This document shows, piece by piece, positions 9,381-20,743 of a stretch of DNA of 64,000 nt. This DNA comes from Isoetes taiwanensis (lineage: Eukaryota > Streptophyta > Lycopodiopsida > Isoetales > Isoetaceae), in the NCBI GenBank assembly GCA_021234155.1, contig JAJEKV010000016.1:4115896-4179895 (forward strand). The letters run 5' to 3'. The translations under genes were made by a program, and so were the position numbers. The stretch's first letter is position 1. Each line of letters begins with the position of its first letter. The notes beneath the pieces were generated by a model, which saw only the letters and a program-made list of their open reading frames with translations, did not search any database and was not told the origin of the DNA.

Positions 9381-10535
9381 GAATCAATCCATCCAATCTT
9401 CAAGCTCATGCCACAGTCCTGCTTCCGGCCCTGCTTCATTCCCCTGGCCCTGCTTCGCCCCTGCTTCATTCTGGCACCACAGGTGCTCCATTATAACGAC
9501 CCTACTTCTGGCCCTGCTTAAAAAGAAAGATCCACAGGAAGTAAGCTCAGGAAGTAAAGATCCACAGCTATAAGCCAGCCAACTCCAAGAAACTCGTCCA
9601 CGGCTATAAGCCAGCTCTAAGAAACTCGTCCATGGCATGAAACTCGTCCAAGAAACTCCAAGAAGCTCGAAAAATGACAGGAAAGACACAATAAACTAAA
9701 GATCCTCCACAAGCTTATAAAATCGTAGGCGCTCTTGAAAATGGGATCAAAAGAAAGATCAGGCATAGGCGCCTTAGAAAATGGCAAGAACAAACAGATC
9801 CGAGATACCTAGAGCCCTAACGTCACGTCGATGCCATAGCCGGAGCTCGTCCGGCAAGACCAAAATGTGAACAATGAAATTAGCCACGTTAGCAGAAAAT
9901 TCTCCATCGAAATTTCAAACATTACATTAATGTTCGTTTGGAAGGGATTCCGGCCTAGAAAATTGGCCGATACGCGAAAATATAGGTTGGGTTTGGGGCT
10001 GGCCATATTAATATGCTTAAGTAGTAGTGTTTGTAGTTGAATCCCCTTTATATTGCCATGTGAATTTCAAAGGAAGCTCTTTTACAAGGCTTTGCCACAT
10101 TCTGCGAAAGAAAATTGAATCTACCACTTCATTCTGATATGTTGAGAATCATTGTAAGTTATGAAAAAAGGAACTGCAGAACTAAAGCATATAGATTAAT
10201 TCTAGTTTATATTTCTTTCATACATTTACAAGTAATAGATGTTGCTAAGCAATGTTGTCTTTACAGATGTCAAAAACTTCAACTTTGGAAAACTATGGCA
10301 TTTTCTTTGTACTCCATGGAACATTAGCTAAGGAATAGCAAAGTAGAATTCATTCCACGTGCTCTACTGTCACTATATTTGTCAAAATTCAATTTCCATT
10401 TTGTGCCTCCTTCACTCCTGCCTTTTTTGCTTGTGGTTGTTTCAAGCATGAATCTCCATCCTTTGCGACAAAAGGATGGCCGACCATAAAGTAATTAGTA
10501 TACGTAGGTCAATTGTTTGTCAAATTATTTGTCAA
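9381..10535. other. No gene seen
   Basis: 9400-9520 repeats the phrase CCCTGCTTC/CCCTGG several times, and 9540-9670 repeats AAACTCGTCCA and CTATAAGCCAG, so both are small decayed tandem repeats. The remainder is low-complexity AT-rich DNA. A track-long minus ORF here is produced by the repeats only. Confidence 0.55.
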
Positions 10536-10564
10536 CTAGCAACGTGTGCCCAGCGATGCCGGGC
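10536..10564 (-). mobile_element. Helitron 3' terminus
   Basis: Read on the minus strand: a 7-bp stem-loop with one mismatch (GCCCGGC, ATC, GCTGGGC; plus 10548-10564), then eight bases ACACGTTG, then CTAG, then host T. Hairpin, about 10-base spacer, CTRR and a 3' flanking T are the defining marks of a Helitron end. The element must extend to the right; I did not find the matching 5' TC terminus. Confidence 0.65.
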
Positions 10565-11931
10565 ATTATTCGAGGACGTATAATGGGTTTAGTGTAATAG
10601 ATTTAGCAGATGGAATAGAATATCCAAAATTAGCAGTGGATGGATAGGAATAATGGAAAGGTAGGATGGAATAGAATGGCTAGAGTTTGAGCTTGTGATG
10701 GTTTAAAGATTTCATAGCAAATTGTAGATCCAATGATTGCAATTGAAATGTAGTGTGGATCCTACTATCAAATATTGCAAATAAGACTGCTACATTTTAC
10801 TTGCATTGTAATTGATTTCTTTTTATTTCATCCTATTCATGCTTACAAAATCGTCTCTTAGAGAAACAGAGCTTGGCAGCTCAACCCTTCAGAATTGTTT
10901 CATATGATACATATGCTATCTAAATACATAAATACTAAAACCCAATCCAAAACACTAAACCCTAAGTATTTGTTCTGGTGACATGGTTGACAACATTGAT
11001 ACTGTGTAGCTATGAATGGTCATTGTTTCCCAGGTTTATGATAGAGAAAATCATTAACCACATAAATTGGGCACTAATTACTGTTTCGCCACACTATTGT
11101 GAGTTCATCATCATTATCATTGTTGATCACCGTACATGACATATTAGATGTAAGCTATTCAAAACAAGTTCTATGACTGGCTTCTTGCTCGATATCTAAT
11201 GCATGTACAATTGCTTCTTGTGTCTAGGTGTGGGACACAATGTCAGTATCTGAAGTATTGAATCGTTTTGGGAGACCAAGACACAAAAGAGGTTCGAGTC
11301 TCCAAAGTTGAGAGGTGTTCCATGTCAATACACTTGCTGGGTGCGTCAAATCTTGATGAATCATGCTGTACGTTCTTTTGGCCATGACATATGTATCTTC
11401 TTGAATGAATGGCATAAGGGCATAGTAGGCAAATCATATCCCACAAGTGCAATATATATACATATTTCAAAATATAGTATGCTCCTCTTTTAAAATTTTT
11501 AACCCTTTAACAATTTACATCCCACACTTAAAATTTACAAATACGAATTACCAACATCAACTTAGACCCTTGTGCCACACGCCATTAACCAATGCTAGCC
11601 CAACCATGGAGTCTTTACTAAGGCATCTTGACTTCTAGACATTAAGTTTTTAATCACAACATTTTTTTAAGCCACGTTTATTTCTCGCACAACATAGAAA
11701 AGCTTTACTCTCAAGTTGGGCGTACAAAGTGAAGCCAATTAATTGTATTTGATGGTGAAATTTCTCGGTCAAATGTCTAACCTATACGAAATTTAATAAC
11801 ATGAAGTTCTCCTCCTTTTAGCTCCTCACTACAGAACTTTTATCCCATGTTTACAATCATAGAATGTCATCGCATCTCCTACAAAAACAATTGAATAAAT
11901 TTCAGTACTTTAAAGTGGACAACAACATGAG
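10565..11931. other. Probable Helitron interior, no gene seen
   Basis: AT-rich DNA with only short frames. No Rep or helicase motif of an autonomous Helitron was seen, so if this belongs to the Helitron it is a non-autonomous one. Confidence 0.4.
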
Positions 11932-12300
11932 AATGTGATCGATTTGCGTAGCGAATCGACATTCTTGCACAAGACGAGCATGCATGCATTGCATGCGTCG
12001 CATGCATGCATCGCATGCATTTTTAGGCCGTTCATCAGGTTGGGGATCGCTACTTATTGCAGAGTTCTTCATCGATGTTTCATCGGCGCTTTCTCATCTC
12101 TCAGCAATATCCATGGCTTCTATTCTTGATCTCATGCGGAGGAGGGGCTTCTTCTTGCATGAGCTACTCTTTCTTGGCCATTCATATCCTTTCTAACCTC
12201 TTCTATCTTTGCCCTTTTGTCCGGCATAGGACAATCTTCAACCTTTCTCCTCGGATCTAGTATTTGAAGTTCTCTGGTATCGGGATATTGTTGGTTTCAT
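11932..12300 (+). repeat. R repeat, member 1
   Basis: Order of parts: hairpin 1 (GATTTGC, GTA, GCGAATC inside AAGAATG...CATTCTTGC), the GCATGCATGC-rich palindrome block (about 11978-12022), a conserved stretch with GCCGTTCATCAGGTTGGGGA and CATCGGCGCTTTCTC, hairpin 2 (CTCATGC ... GCATGAG at 12131-12163), and a join phrase TTGTTGGTTTCATG (from 12289) that leads into the next member. Confidence 0.8.
12131..12163 (+). repeat. Hairpin 2 of R, stem CTCATGC/GCATGAG
   Basis: Stem CTCATGC (12131-12137) with GCATGAG (12157-12163) around a loop containing GGAGGGGCTTCTTC. The same loop is held by unrelated stems at 60403-60429, 60463-60483 and 63957-63987. Confidence 0.75.
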
Positions 12301-12314
12301 GAGAGTCGCAGTGC

Positions 12315-13020
12315 AAGAATGTGATCGATTCGCATAGCGAATCGACATTCTTGCACAAGACGAGCATGCATGCATTGCATGCGTCGCATGCATGCATCAC
12401 ATGCATTTTTAGGCCGTTCATCAGGTTGGGGATCGCTACTTATTGCAGAGTTCTTCATCGACGTTTCATCGGCGCTTTCTCATCTCTTAGCAGTATCCAT
12501 GGCTCCCACCCTCCCCCCCTTAAAATTGTTATTTATATGTTCATATTTGTTATAATTGTCGCGTGGCACGCGTGACCAGCCCCTCGCTTTTTCGATGTGT
12601 AAATGTTGTTTTTTGTCGCGTGGCACGCGTGACCAGCCCCTCGCTTTTCGAGGTTTTTTCTCTATTGGTTTTTCTGTTGGTGATGTGCGGTCCGGGGTGA
12701 GTGATGCGCGACTTGATATTCTCCGTGGGCGCGGGTTTTTTGTGGGAACGTTTAGCAGCCCTGCGTTGTCCAAGCCCCTTGCCGAGATTTTATCGCTAGG
12801 GTTTTTCCTCGAAAACCCGAAAGGGCGAGGTTTTTTAATCCCGGTGATAAGCTCTTGGCAGGTACACTAGCCAACATCTGTAGCACACAATTTTATTTGG
12901 GGTCCAGGTGTTATAACTGGATATTCCCTATGTTTTTCATTTTTTGGGTAGCATGCGATGTGCAACTACCCACCCTATACCATTGTAGAAAAAACTGCTG
13001 AGATGAATGAAAAACCTATG
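12315..13020 (+). repeat. R repeat, member 2 (long form)
   Basis: Starts with a nearly perfect hairpin (GCAAGAATGT ... GATTCGC, ATA, GCGAATC ... CATTCTTGC), then the GCATGC palindromes and the conserved GGCGCTTTCTCATCTC stretch. From about 12500 it has a tail different from member 1: two copies of GTCGCGTGGCACGCGTGACC (12559 and 12616), the 81-base foldback at 12780-12860, and an end with GGGGTCCA and CATTGTAGAAA...GAGATGAATGA. The same long form occurs three times at 59590-61960. Confidence 0.8.
12780..12860. repeat. 81-base foldback of the R long form
   Basis: Outer arms TGCCGAGA...TTATCGCTAGGG and CCCGGTGATAAGCTCTTGGCA are imperfect inverted repeats, with CTCGAAAACCCGAAAGGGCG in the middle. 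Counterparts are at 59746-59826, 61059-61134 and 61436-61513. Confidence 0.75.
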
Positions 13021-15240
13021 GGATGTTATTGGTTTCATGCGAGTCGCAGTGCAAGAATGCAATATTTAGTGACTTAAACTTCCATATAACATCCTCTTTA
13101 CATTGTCTATCTATCTACCTATCCTTGCATTGTCCTTTTGTTGCAGAGCATGACAGTATGTTAGCACTTCTTGTCTTGGATAAATCTACAAAAAATTCCC
13201 AAACAAACCAATCATAACCAATCATTTTTGCAGCTCCACTGTTTTTCTAAAACCTGTAGAAAATCAAGTACTGCTAAAACGTCTATTCCATGACTAATAA
13301 ATTACTAAACCTTGGGCTTATATTACCTCCCCGTTTGTATATTGACATGGTGGCACTTTCATCAAGAACTAAGAATTATTAAATTTAGGTTATCAGTTCT
13401 GCAGTTAGGAAAGACTCAACGTGGTAGGCAAAATCTTTTATGGTTGGCTCTTAAACCTTTAAAATGCTTGGCATGCACATAAAGGAATGTTGGTTTGCTA
13501 AAGTTTCATATTGACTAACCTTTAAAAGACTTGGCAAACAAATGCACAAAGGAATGTTGGTGTGCTAAAGATTCACATTGGAGTGCCCTGGGACGGCTAT
13601 CTCATTATCAAGATCAATTACAAATGCATTATTTGATTTCTAGAGAAAAGAGATAACTCACTTGTTCTATGTGAAGATAAAATGTTCTTCAGAGTCCACT
13701 TCACCCAAATGGCATAGTTTGCAAAATTCTTCCTTTGAGCTTGAGCCTAGGTACCTTTTCATGTAGATATGTGCTCGCCTTGTCTCAATCTCAATATGAG
13801 CAGAAGCCTACAAATGTATATCTGAATATCTATGAGTCTTGACTACCAAGCTCACATGAAATGGGCACTGTCAACATAAAATTTCAGAAAGTATACCCTA
13901 CTGCTACAAATGATCCGTAAAGCAACAAGACAGAAACCTCATCCATATTCATGTACCGTGTATTCTGCTCTGTACAGCACAGAAGATCCTTGTAAGGAAA
14001 TCACATAAGATTTAATAAAATCACATAATTCAGATATGTTACATGCTTGGCATCATAGAAAGAGCACCAAACCAAGTGCAATCTTAATAATTTGTTATTC
14101 AAATTGAAAACGAAAAGAAAACAGTCAATCAAGCAACGTATTTTGGTTAATTGCATAGAAAAAAGGATAGTCATAAGAAAGAAGATTCCATTTCCTTCGA
14201 CATAAGATAAAGTAAAGCCTCCTTTGCAACCTATAAAACAACTTCTTGGGATCAAGCAGGATGAAGTAGGGCACCTGTTTGGCATGGTCTTGCTTCAATG
14301 TTAGTACTTAGTAATAACACATTCTGTTTATAGCTTGGAAAAAGAAGCAGAAAGAAATGCTCATCTTTGAAAAGACAAAGATCTAAATTGTGACTGAAGC
14401 ATCAAATGATGGTCAAACAACTGCCTTGGGTCTTACCGAAATCATCTGCAGAAAGACTCTGTTTCCTGTTAGATTCAAAGCCAATAAAACAGGCTCAACC
14501 ATTTACAAATTATAGCGGCGCCTTTGCTATGAAGCTCTTGAAGTTGAGAATGAAACAAATATAGTCATGTAACCTGCTTGATGTCTCAATCATTAAGCTG
14601 ATACTTTGACTTTACCTTTACTCCATATCTGCGCAAAAAATGTTGTGACAGAAGCATGCATGGCCTGCCCTTAGCACATCTCAGATCTTTTATATCTATC
14701 AGGGTCAAAGCCAAAAAAGAGCTCATGCCTTACCTCAATGAACGTGAATTGCACAAAAAAAATTGTGAGCCCATCCGGAAACATAGCAATAATTTGTATC
14801 CAGACTTTCTAATGATGTATCCTTGTCCTTAGTGCTCCATTTTTTCTCCATAAGTACATTTCGGAAATGGAACGATGCATCTAAATCACATCGTGCTATT
14901 ACAGTCTACCATCACACTTGTTACGGCAGGGAAAAATAGGGCAAAGTGTTAACAATTTCATGCATTGGTCGTATTTGAGGACCTAGAAAATGATATCTTC
15001 ATGCATGAAAAGAATTTATTCGTAGAGCCCAAGTGAAATTTAAAATAAGAGCACAGAAATGGCATAGGTGCAGCAAGCATCCAAGAAACTTTTAGACATT
15101 AAATAGCAATCTGTGAGAAGGAGATGCAGACCATAAAAGCCATTGTTTCAAAGCTCCAAGTGCTGATGCTACTCACAGATAAGATAACGCCTGCATTGCC
15201 AGGAAAGTTAGAATCCAAAGAGGATCCATGTGCCATATTC
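13021..15240. other. No gene seen
   Basis: Begins with a fragment of the R join phrase (GGTTTCATGCGAGTCGCAGT, 13031-13050). The rest is AT-rich with small direct repeats, such as TTAAA-CTTGGCA...AAAGGAATGTTGGT near 13455-13500 and 13520-13565. It lies downstream of the HYPK-like exons in their direction and might be intron, but no further exon was recognised. Confidence 0.5.
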
Positions 15241-15262
15241 TGCTGCAAATTGGTGAAAATAC

Positions 15263-15697
15263 CTCTAGCTCGTTGCACATCACATCGACATCAGACTGGC
15301 TTATCTTCATGGTAGCAAGCTCCTTTTCTCTAAAAGCAGAAACATAACAATATTCCAAATAAGATGATATGACAAAAACACTGATTTTAAACTCCAAATC
15401 TTACCTTCCAAGACTAGCTCCAAGAAGAACTCCAGCGTCTATATTCGAAGGTTCAGCTAAGAAAAAACAGAAAACTGAAAACAATATAAAATTTCTTCAC
15501 GAAATCTTACCTGCCAAGGTCGGCTCCAGAAGCTTCAAATCCTAGAATAAAAAATATTATCACTGGCTCAGCATGATCCAACCCACCTGAATCGTCCAAT
15601 GCTGTGTTTTACATAGTGCCCAAGTTGTTAAATGAACGGGTCTTGCAAGTGTAGATCCTGTAAACAAAGAGAAATAAAAAAGTAGAATAGGCTCACC
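15263..15697 (-). pseudogene. Fragment of a HYPK-like gene (three small exons)
   Basis: Minus-strand exons with good GT-AG borders: 15541-15511, 15456-15415 and 15329-15263, whose phases join in one frame. The third encodes REKELATMKISQSDVDVMC followed by NELE, matching the start of the UBA-like domain of plant HYPK, the small partner of the NAA10/NAA15 N-terminal acetyltransferase (REKELA-x2-KI-x3-DV-x4-ELE). The rest of that domain, normally ERTLREHKGDAVAAL, was not found downstream, and the first two exons do not resemble HYPK. A donor at 15696 ends a more 5' segment. I read this as a captured or rearranged gene fragment. Confidence 0.45.
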
Positions 15698-15986
15698 TTA
15701 AACGAAATGCAAAATCCGACATAGCTGAACCCATCTCAAGAACTTGTGGTGCACAAAGAGAGTGAGCAATTCTGAAATGCCCAAATCCTGAAGCACCCAA
15801 GTCACCGAAAACCGTGAGCTTCAGAAATTCGAATACGAATTTCTTCGCACTAATACAGAGAGATGGAGAGACGGTAGCATTGAAAGATGTGGGGCAGCGG
15901 GATTCAAAATTCGCATTTGCGTCCCGCAAGCGCAGAAGGGAGCGCCGCATGCGTCTGCACATGCGGCGTTCTGGCTCGAAAATCAA
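15698..15986 (-). CDS. Open frame upstream of the HYPK-like exons, unrecognised
   Basis: A basic, Arg-rich open frame (begins MIFEPERRMCRRMRRSLLRL) that runs into the donor AAG|GTGAGC. Its frame does not join the next exon without a stop, so it may be a 5' leader exon or chance. Downstream of it the plus strand turns AT-rich, and the GC content here is higher than its surroundings. Confidence 0.25.
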
Positions 15987-16560
15987 AGCCCTCCCATTTT
16001 AAAAAAGAAGATGACAAAACAGCTTCCATGTGCAAAGGAGCTTTAAACTAAAAAATCTACATCATTAAGTTTGGCTAAAGTATCCCAAAAGTTGAAGTGA
16101 AAGCTTCTAATGTTCAGCTAAACTTTCTAAATTTTGCCACCTCTACTTTCTTACGTTTGGCTAATTTGCACTAATTCAAGACCTAAATATTAACTGACCA
16201 TAATAAATATAAAGGTTGTAGGATAATTTGGCTAAAGTACACTAAAACTTGACGTAAAAGCTTCTAAGTTTTGGCTAAACTTTCCAAATTTTGGCAGTTA
16301 CACTTTCTTGCGATTAGCTTAAGCTGGATGAAATGGAGGTGGGGCGTGAAATAGACTTGGCTAAAATTTTATTTTTTTAGCCCAAAAAGGGCCATAGTTT
16401 AGCCAATTTTTTTCCAAACAAGGCCAAAATTTCGCCATTTAGCTAAGTTAAGCCACTAATTTTTTCCATGGTTGTTAGCTGCATGAGACAAATGGAAATA
16501 GCACAGTTCAAATCCCTAGCTCTAAGATCAATTATCTATATGTTGTTTTTATGTAAAAAA
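15987..16560. repeat. TTTGGCTAAA-type repeats
   Basis: Two diverged direct copies, about 16066-16165 and 16230-16325, share TTGGCTAAAGTA, AAAGCTTCTAA and GGCTAAACTTTC. Then 16347-16400 holds TTGGCTAAA ... TTTAGCCAA in inverted order, making a foldback. This looks like the terminal region of an old transposon; no ends with a target duplication were found. Confidence 0.45.
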
Positions 16561-16615
16561 GATGTTTCTATATGTAAACATCATACATTGCAGTCTTTTC
16601 ACTTTAAAGATATCA

Positions 16616-16981
16616 ATGGGATCTATAGAAGCTATGACAAGAAAGAAAGGAGATCTCAATATGGACAGTAGAAAAAGGATAGAAGCGGAGAAAGAGAGGG
16701 CTTCAAAGAAGTCCAAGTTCTTCCAATATCATAAGGAAATAAGGGCTTCATGTAATAATAAGAATCTGGGAACAACAAATAATGAGGCAGATTCAAATAC
16801 AAGAGATGTTGACAAGGATGTAGGTGAAGCAGATCTGGCACCTGAGCATATTGATAAAGCTGGAGAAATAAGATCCATGGAAGATCCTAATGGAGAACAG
16901 CAAAGTGTCAAGTACATTCCCACAATCAAGAACTCCAAAGCTGGTGCACAAGATACCACTCTCAAATCGGGTTTGATTTAG
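16616..16981 (+). CDS. Hypothetical basic/hydrophilic protein
   Basis: ORF of 121 codons from MGSIEAMTRKKG. The first half is Lys/Arg/Glu-rich and helical (RKRIEAEKERASKKSKFF), the second half hydrophilic and acidic. No domain recognised. Nearby transposon-like repeats suggest it could be the N-terminal part of a decayed transposase gene; equally it could be chance. Confidence 0.25.
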   Translation: MGSIEAMTRKKGDLNMDSRKRIEAEKERASKKSKFFQYHKEIRASCNNKNLGTTNNEADSNTRDVDKDVGEADLAPEHIDKAGEIRSMEDPNGEQQSVKYIPTIKNSKAGAQDTTLKSGLI

Positions 16982-17426
16982 GAGATTTGAAATTTCTAGT
17001 TAAAAACTAAAATAGATAAAGGACCAAATATAGACAATAGGGTATGGAAAATTTAAGGATGCTCTATGCTTAAAAATCTGAAATGGCAATTGTAAATTAT
17101 TTATGCTCGATATTTATCGCATCAGCCAAGGCCACTGCGAATATTTTCTCTTCACCAACATGCTTATTGATTTGAATTGTATCTATTTTAGTATCAACAT
17201 ATGGTGATGTGTCGTGTGTAGTCAAAATTATATGAAAGACCCAAGGTTGAGTGATTTTCCATGAAGGGATAATATTATTTATGAATGTTCGGACTTGACA
17301 TCATAAGGTTAAATCTTCCCAATAATGGAATTATGGCTATAAAGCATGAAGTGGAAGCAGCAAAACTACCACAACATGACGATTATGCATTAATGGATAG
17401 CTTTTATAACCGTCCTATATAATGGT
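16982..17426. other. No gene seen
   Basis: AT-rich DNA up to the LTR border. The five bases before the LTR are ATGGT, the expected target duplication of that element. Confidence 0.5.
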
Positions 17427-18471
17427 TGTGACGCTCCCCGAACCTATACGATGCTCCCATCGTATAAATACGGGAAATCCCCTCTTCCATGGCGACTACT
17501 TCACCATAGAAAGGCCCTCCGTCTGACTTGGACCACTTGTGATGGGCAAGTGTCCGGGTGAAGGGCACAGAGGTGTCATTCGTCCCACGCCTTCTATGGG
17601 AATCCTATATAGCGGAAGCGTATACATGTTAGCACCTGGCAACAATATAATAAATAACATACCAACACGAAGGGTGGCCCATCATCATCAATACGAATAC
17701 AACAGAATACCAACATAATAAAGGAAATGCATCATAAATAAGGGCTCTACCCTGGCTCAGACTCATGGGAATCAACTGACAGTCAAGGCCTCCAGATAAC
17801 AACAGATAGAATCATAACAATGGCGTTGGCTGGCATAGAACAATGGCTAGGGTAGTCCACTCCATCCGCCCTCCTATGCACACTTTACAGATAGGCTGGA
17901 ACATGCTATGGCGTGATTGTAGCCTTCGGAGACGCAATTCCATGGAATCACCCTATGGAACTACTCCAGGTTACATCTCCTCGGTTCGATGAGGCAGGTC
18001 GTAGAGGCGTCCCCTTCCCGAGTATGACGGATCCCTGGGTGTGCTAGAGAACGCTGCGGCCCCCTCGCGACCCCCCTGCTCGCATCCACTTACTCCCCTA
18101 AATCTAAAGGCCGGCTCACCCGCCTGCTCGAGCCTGGCCCCAATCATATTGGCTCGACACTGCGACCCGTGGTGTCGACCCATACCCGCCCTCTCCGTGA
18201 CCTAGGCTATAAGCCTAGCACAGTTGTAGGGTCCTCAGAGTCGCTTAGGCAAGATCCCACCCCGATTCACCATCATACTCGTTATCTGGTGCTGAATCAC
18301 ATCATAGTATCCACAGCCAGGTGGGCTCTTGTGCACAGGCCGCATTTAATGGGATTTAAGTGGTTCTAGCTAGGAGCATCACTAAATCTAGATAGCCTTT
18401 AGGTCTCTACCCCCCTTAATCCAATAGAACACGGGACGAACAGAAAGAGAAAATAGAATCGGATACAATCA

Positions 18472-18536
<65 letters not shown>

Positions 18537-18979
18537 AAGTAGATCATAGAATAGAATCTAATCATCCATCTACTCAAACAAGGGTTAGAAGAATACAAGC
18601 TACGCTAAACTAACCGTATCATAGCTATCTCTCCTCGGTTCTCCATCCTTCCGGGCCGAATCCAAGGAGCAAGCAGCCTCCTCCACCAATTTCCCCCAAA
18701 TCGATTTGGGGCAAATTGGGGTGGAAGCCGCAATTTGGGTGTCCCAAGCTGGTAGGTCTGCCTTGCCCAATCAATTTGGGCCAGGTGGTAGTTCTAGATT
18801 AGTTATCCTTAACTAATTGATATTTAGGCCTTTTTAATATTAGGTTAAGCCCTAAATTCAAATTAGGGTTTAGGGTTAGGTTTCCCCCTTAATAATTAAT
18901 GATGTGCATTAATTATTCATAGTGACGACGTGTCATGTATTTATTCCCAAAAGGGCATATAAATACGTGGAACGTCACA
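17427..18979 (-). mobile_element. 3' LTR (copy B) of a 20-kb nested LTR retrotransposon
   Basis: 1553 bases, from TGTGACG to CGTCACA, a 7-base terminal inverted repeat of the TG...CA class. The bases just to its right, TTCTCCCCACC, read GGTGGGGAGAA on the minus strand: a polypurine tract, so this is the 3' LTR of a minus-strand element whose interior lies to the right. Matching start of the 5' LTR is at 37999. It shares the bulk of its sequence with copy A at 818. Confidence 0.8.
18474..18536. repeat. (CAT)n microsatellite
   Basis: About twenty uninterrupted CAT triplets inside the LTR; copy A has only a few at the same place (near 1070), so the tract has expanded in this copy. Confidence 0.95.
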
Positions 18980-19615
18980 TTCTCCCCACCTTGAAAGTGA
19001 TGTTGTCCTCAGCATCAAGACTGTTCTTGCTCTGGGCCAACACATGACATGTTGGAAGCAAGTCTCCCCACCTTGAAGAGGTAATGCGAAATTATGTCAC
19101 ACAAAAGTTGTCATGTTCAAGGTGATCAAGTTTGAAATGACGTGTAATGCGCAATTTATAACTCGAGGAAAGTTGAACGGTAATTAACGTGAACTGACAT
19201 TAAATTACGGAAGGTGGACAGATTTGGGTAAAAAATATACATATGTAGAGCGTACTCTATCATCGTGTAGGACTGTAGTCCTGTCAAAAGTCGACAGTGA
19301 AGATATAATAGATAAGCAAGCACACTATTGGTCCATGGTGGACCGTAGCCTATAGGGCTGAGCAGTGGAAATAGAAAATACATATGACAAAAAGGACATG
19401 GGCCGATAATGTTCCCATTATAGCCGTAAACGAAGGCGTCCTATTATGATTATATGCCCATCCCCATTCTTAGGATGCATCTAGCCCGATCCCTCTACGT
19501 GAAGGCTGGCCTGCATGATCCCTGCCGGATGTAAGACTTAAGAGATGTCAATTGGTGGTTGTAGCACGTGCCGCCTTCCATCGAAACCAGAGTTGACGGC
19601 GACGCTTGTTGGGGC
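18980..19615 (-). mobile_element. 3' part of the nested retrotransposon interior
   Basis: Begins with the polypurine tract (minus GGTGGGGAGAA). Short minus-strand phrases such as LDAEDNITFKVG near 18985-19020 suggest the very end of a gypsy polyprotein, but the frame is broken. The insertion site of the 7-kb TIR transposon follows. Confidence 0.5.
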
Positions 19616-19619
19616 AGTT

Positions 19620-19649
19620 GGGTGTAAATATGGTAATGCTACCCAAAAA
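19620..19649 (+). repeat. Left TIR of the 7-kb transposon
   Basis: Complementary to 26588-26617 with one mismatch in 30 (A/G at position 14). Followed by a run containing AGCACTTAGCACC and AGCACCTAAAGCAC. Confidence 0.95.
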
Positions 19650-19852
19650 AACGCGAAAGCACTTAGCACCTAAAGCACCTAGGTTGCCTTCATTCCAAAG
19701 AAAAAAAAAAACCACCTCAGTTCAGGCGCGCGAAACTTCCCCTCAATTTCCTGTTTCATTCCTTTTGCAAATCCTTTAGCAGAGTTTCAATTCCTCTCCC
19801 ACAAGACAATATAGATTGTTTATCCTAACTAATCGCCGTGGAATCAAGCAAC

Positions 19853-20743
19853 ATGGTAGAAGAAGCAAGAATAATGGAGGATTTTTGAGATGCACGGGTT
19901 GTCAAATGAGGGTCTGCAGCCCCATATGAAATACAATTGGCTAGCAACCCAAATCACGAAGGAACAATGGGAATCCGTTTGGCAGAAAGTTTTAACTCAA
20001 AGTCGAAGTCAAGAATCAAGGTTGCCTTTGTTCAACCACATTTGAGGAGAAAAATCGGAAAGCTTATTGAGTGTGTTTTACCTAGATGGTGTTTCTAATA
20101 ATGAAGTAAGAAAACAATTGGCTCTTGCCTTTGCATGGGAAAATTGCCCCAAGCACCTTTGATCCCGAAGGTCATCGATAAATTGGGCTTCATATGGGGC
20201 AATGATTATGATGTACAAGAAATGCAAAAATCGAAAAAAAATGTTCAAAAAGCAAAAGCTGAAATTGAATCAAAGCCCGCTATTTCTCGCCAAAGGTATT
20301 CCTAAGCCTACTCTTGATCGACTAATTTGAAGCATAACCTGCAGCTTAGTAAATGTAAAACTTAGGGAAGCTTGAGAATAAAAAAAGGCAGAGATGGGAA
20401 AGAAAATGCAAGATATTGTTGTTAGTCCGGGTCACATGAGAAATCCAATGATAAAATATTTAAAACCTTGTCCGAAAAAAAAAGAAGCAAGATGGAAAAA
20501 AAGCTAAAGTCTACTATTGCCGAGAAGAGAGCTATGGTTATTACAAAGGAAGTGGAGTTAGAAATCGTGGATTTAGAAAAGAAATTGATGTTTGAAGAAT
20601 ATGCATGTGAGTCCTTGGAGTCCGCTTTGCAAACCTGAGATCCCAATCTTCTTGTGAAGAAGGAGGCATTGGAAGCTGAATTAATTCAATTGGATGTTGA
20701 GATAAATGCCTAAAAGGAACATGCAAGCAACCTTCACCTCTCG
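19853..20743 (+). pseudogene. Broken N-terminal part of the RING/HAD gene
   Basis: Codons remain in shifting frames: first a segment with EGLQPHMKYNWLATQITKEQ and SVWQKVLTQS-like text (19860-20010), then Lys-rich text, then from 20462 a coiled coil (KSTIAEKRAMVITKEVELEI, later VKKEALEAELIQLDVEINA) interrupted by two in-frame stops at about 20637 and 20711. The last frame continues without break into the ORF at 20744, so this is the upstream half of that gene, disabled by point mutations. The first segment is not recognised. Confidence 0.55.

Noticed and set aside
9384-9689. 101-codon minus ORF
   Set aside because: Composed of short tandem repeats (CCCTGCTTC, AAACTCGTCC) with no protein-like pattern.
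15173-15397. Complete HYPK gene
   Set aside because: Only the first part of the UBA-like domain is present; the rest of the domain and the usual N-terminal helix are missing.
18169-18369. Small ORFs within the LTR
   Set aside because: They fall in LTR sequence and are not kept between copies A and B.
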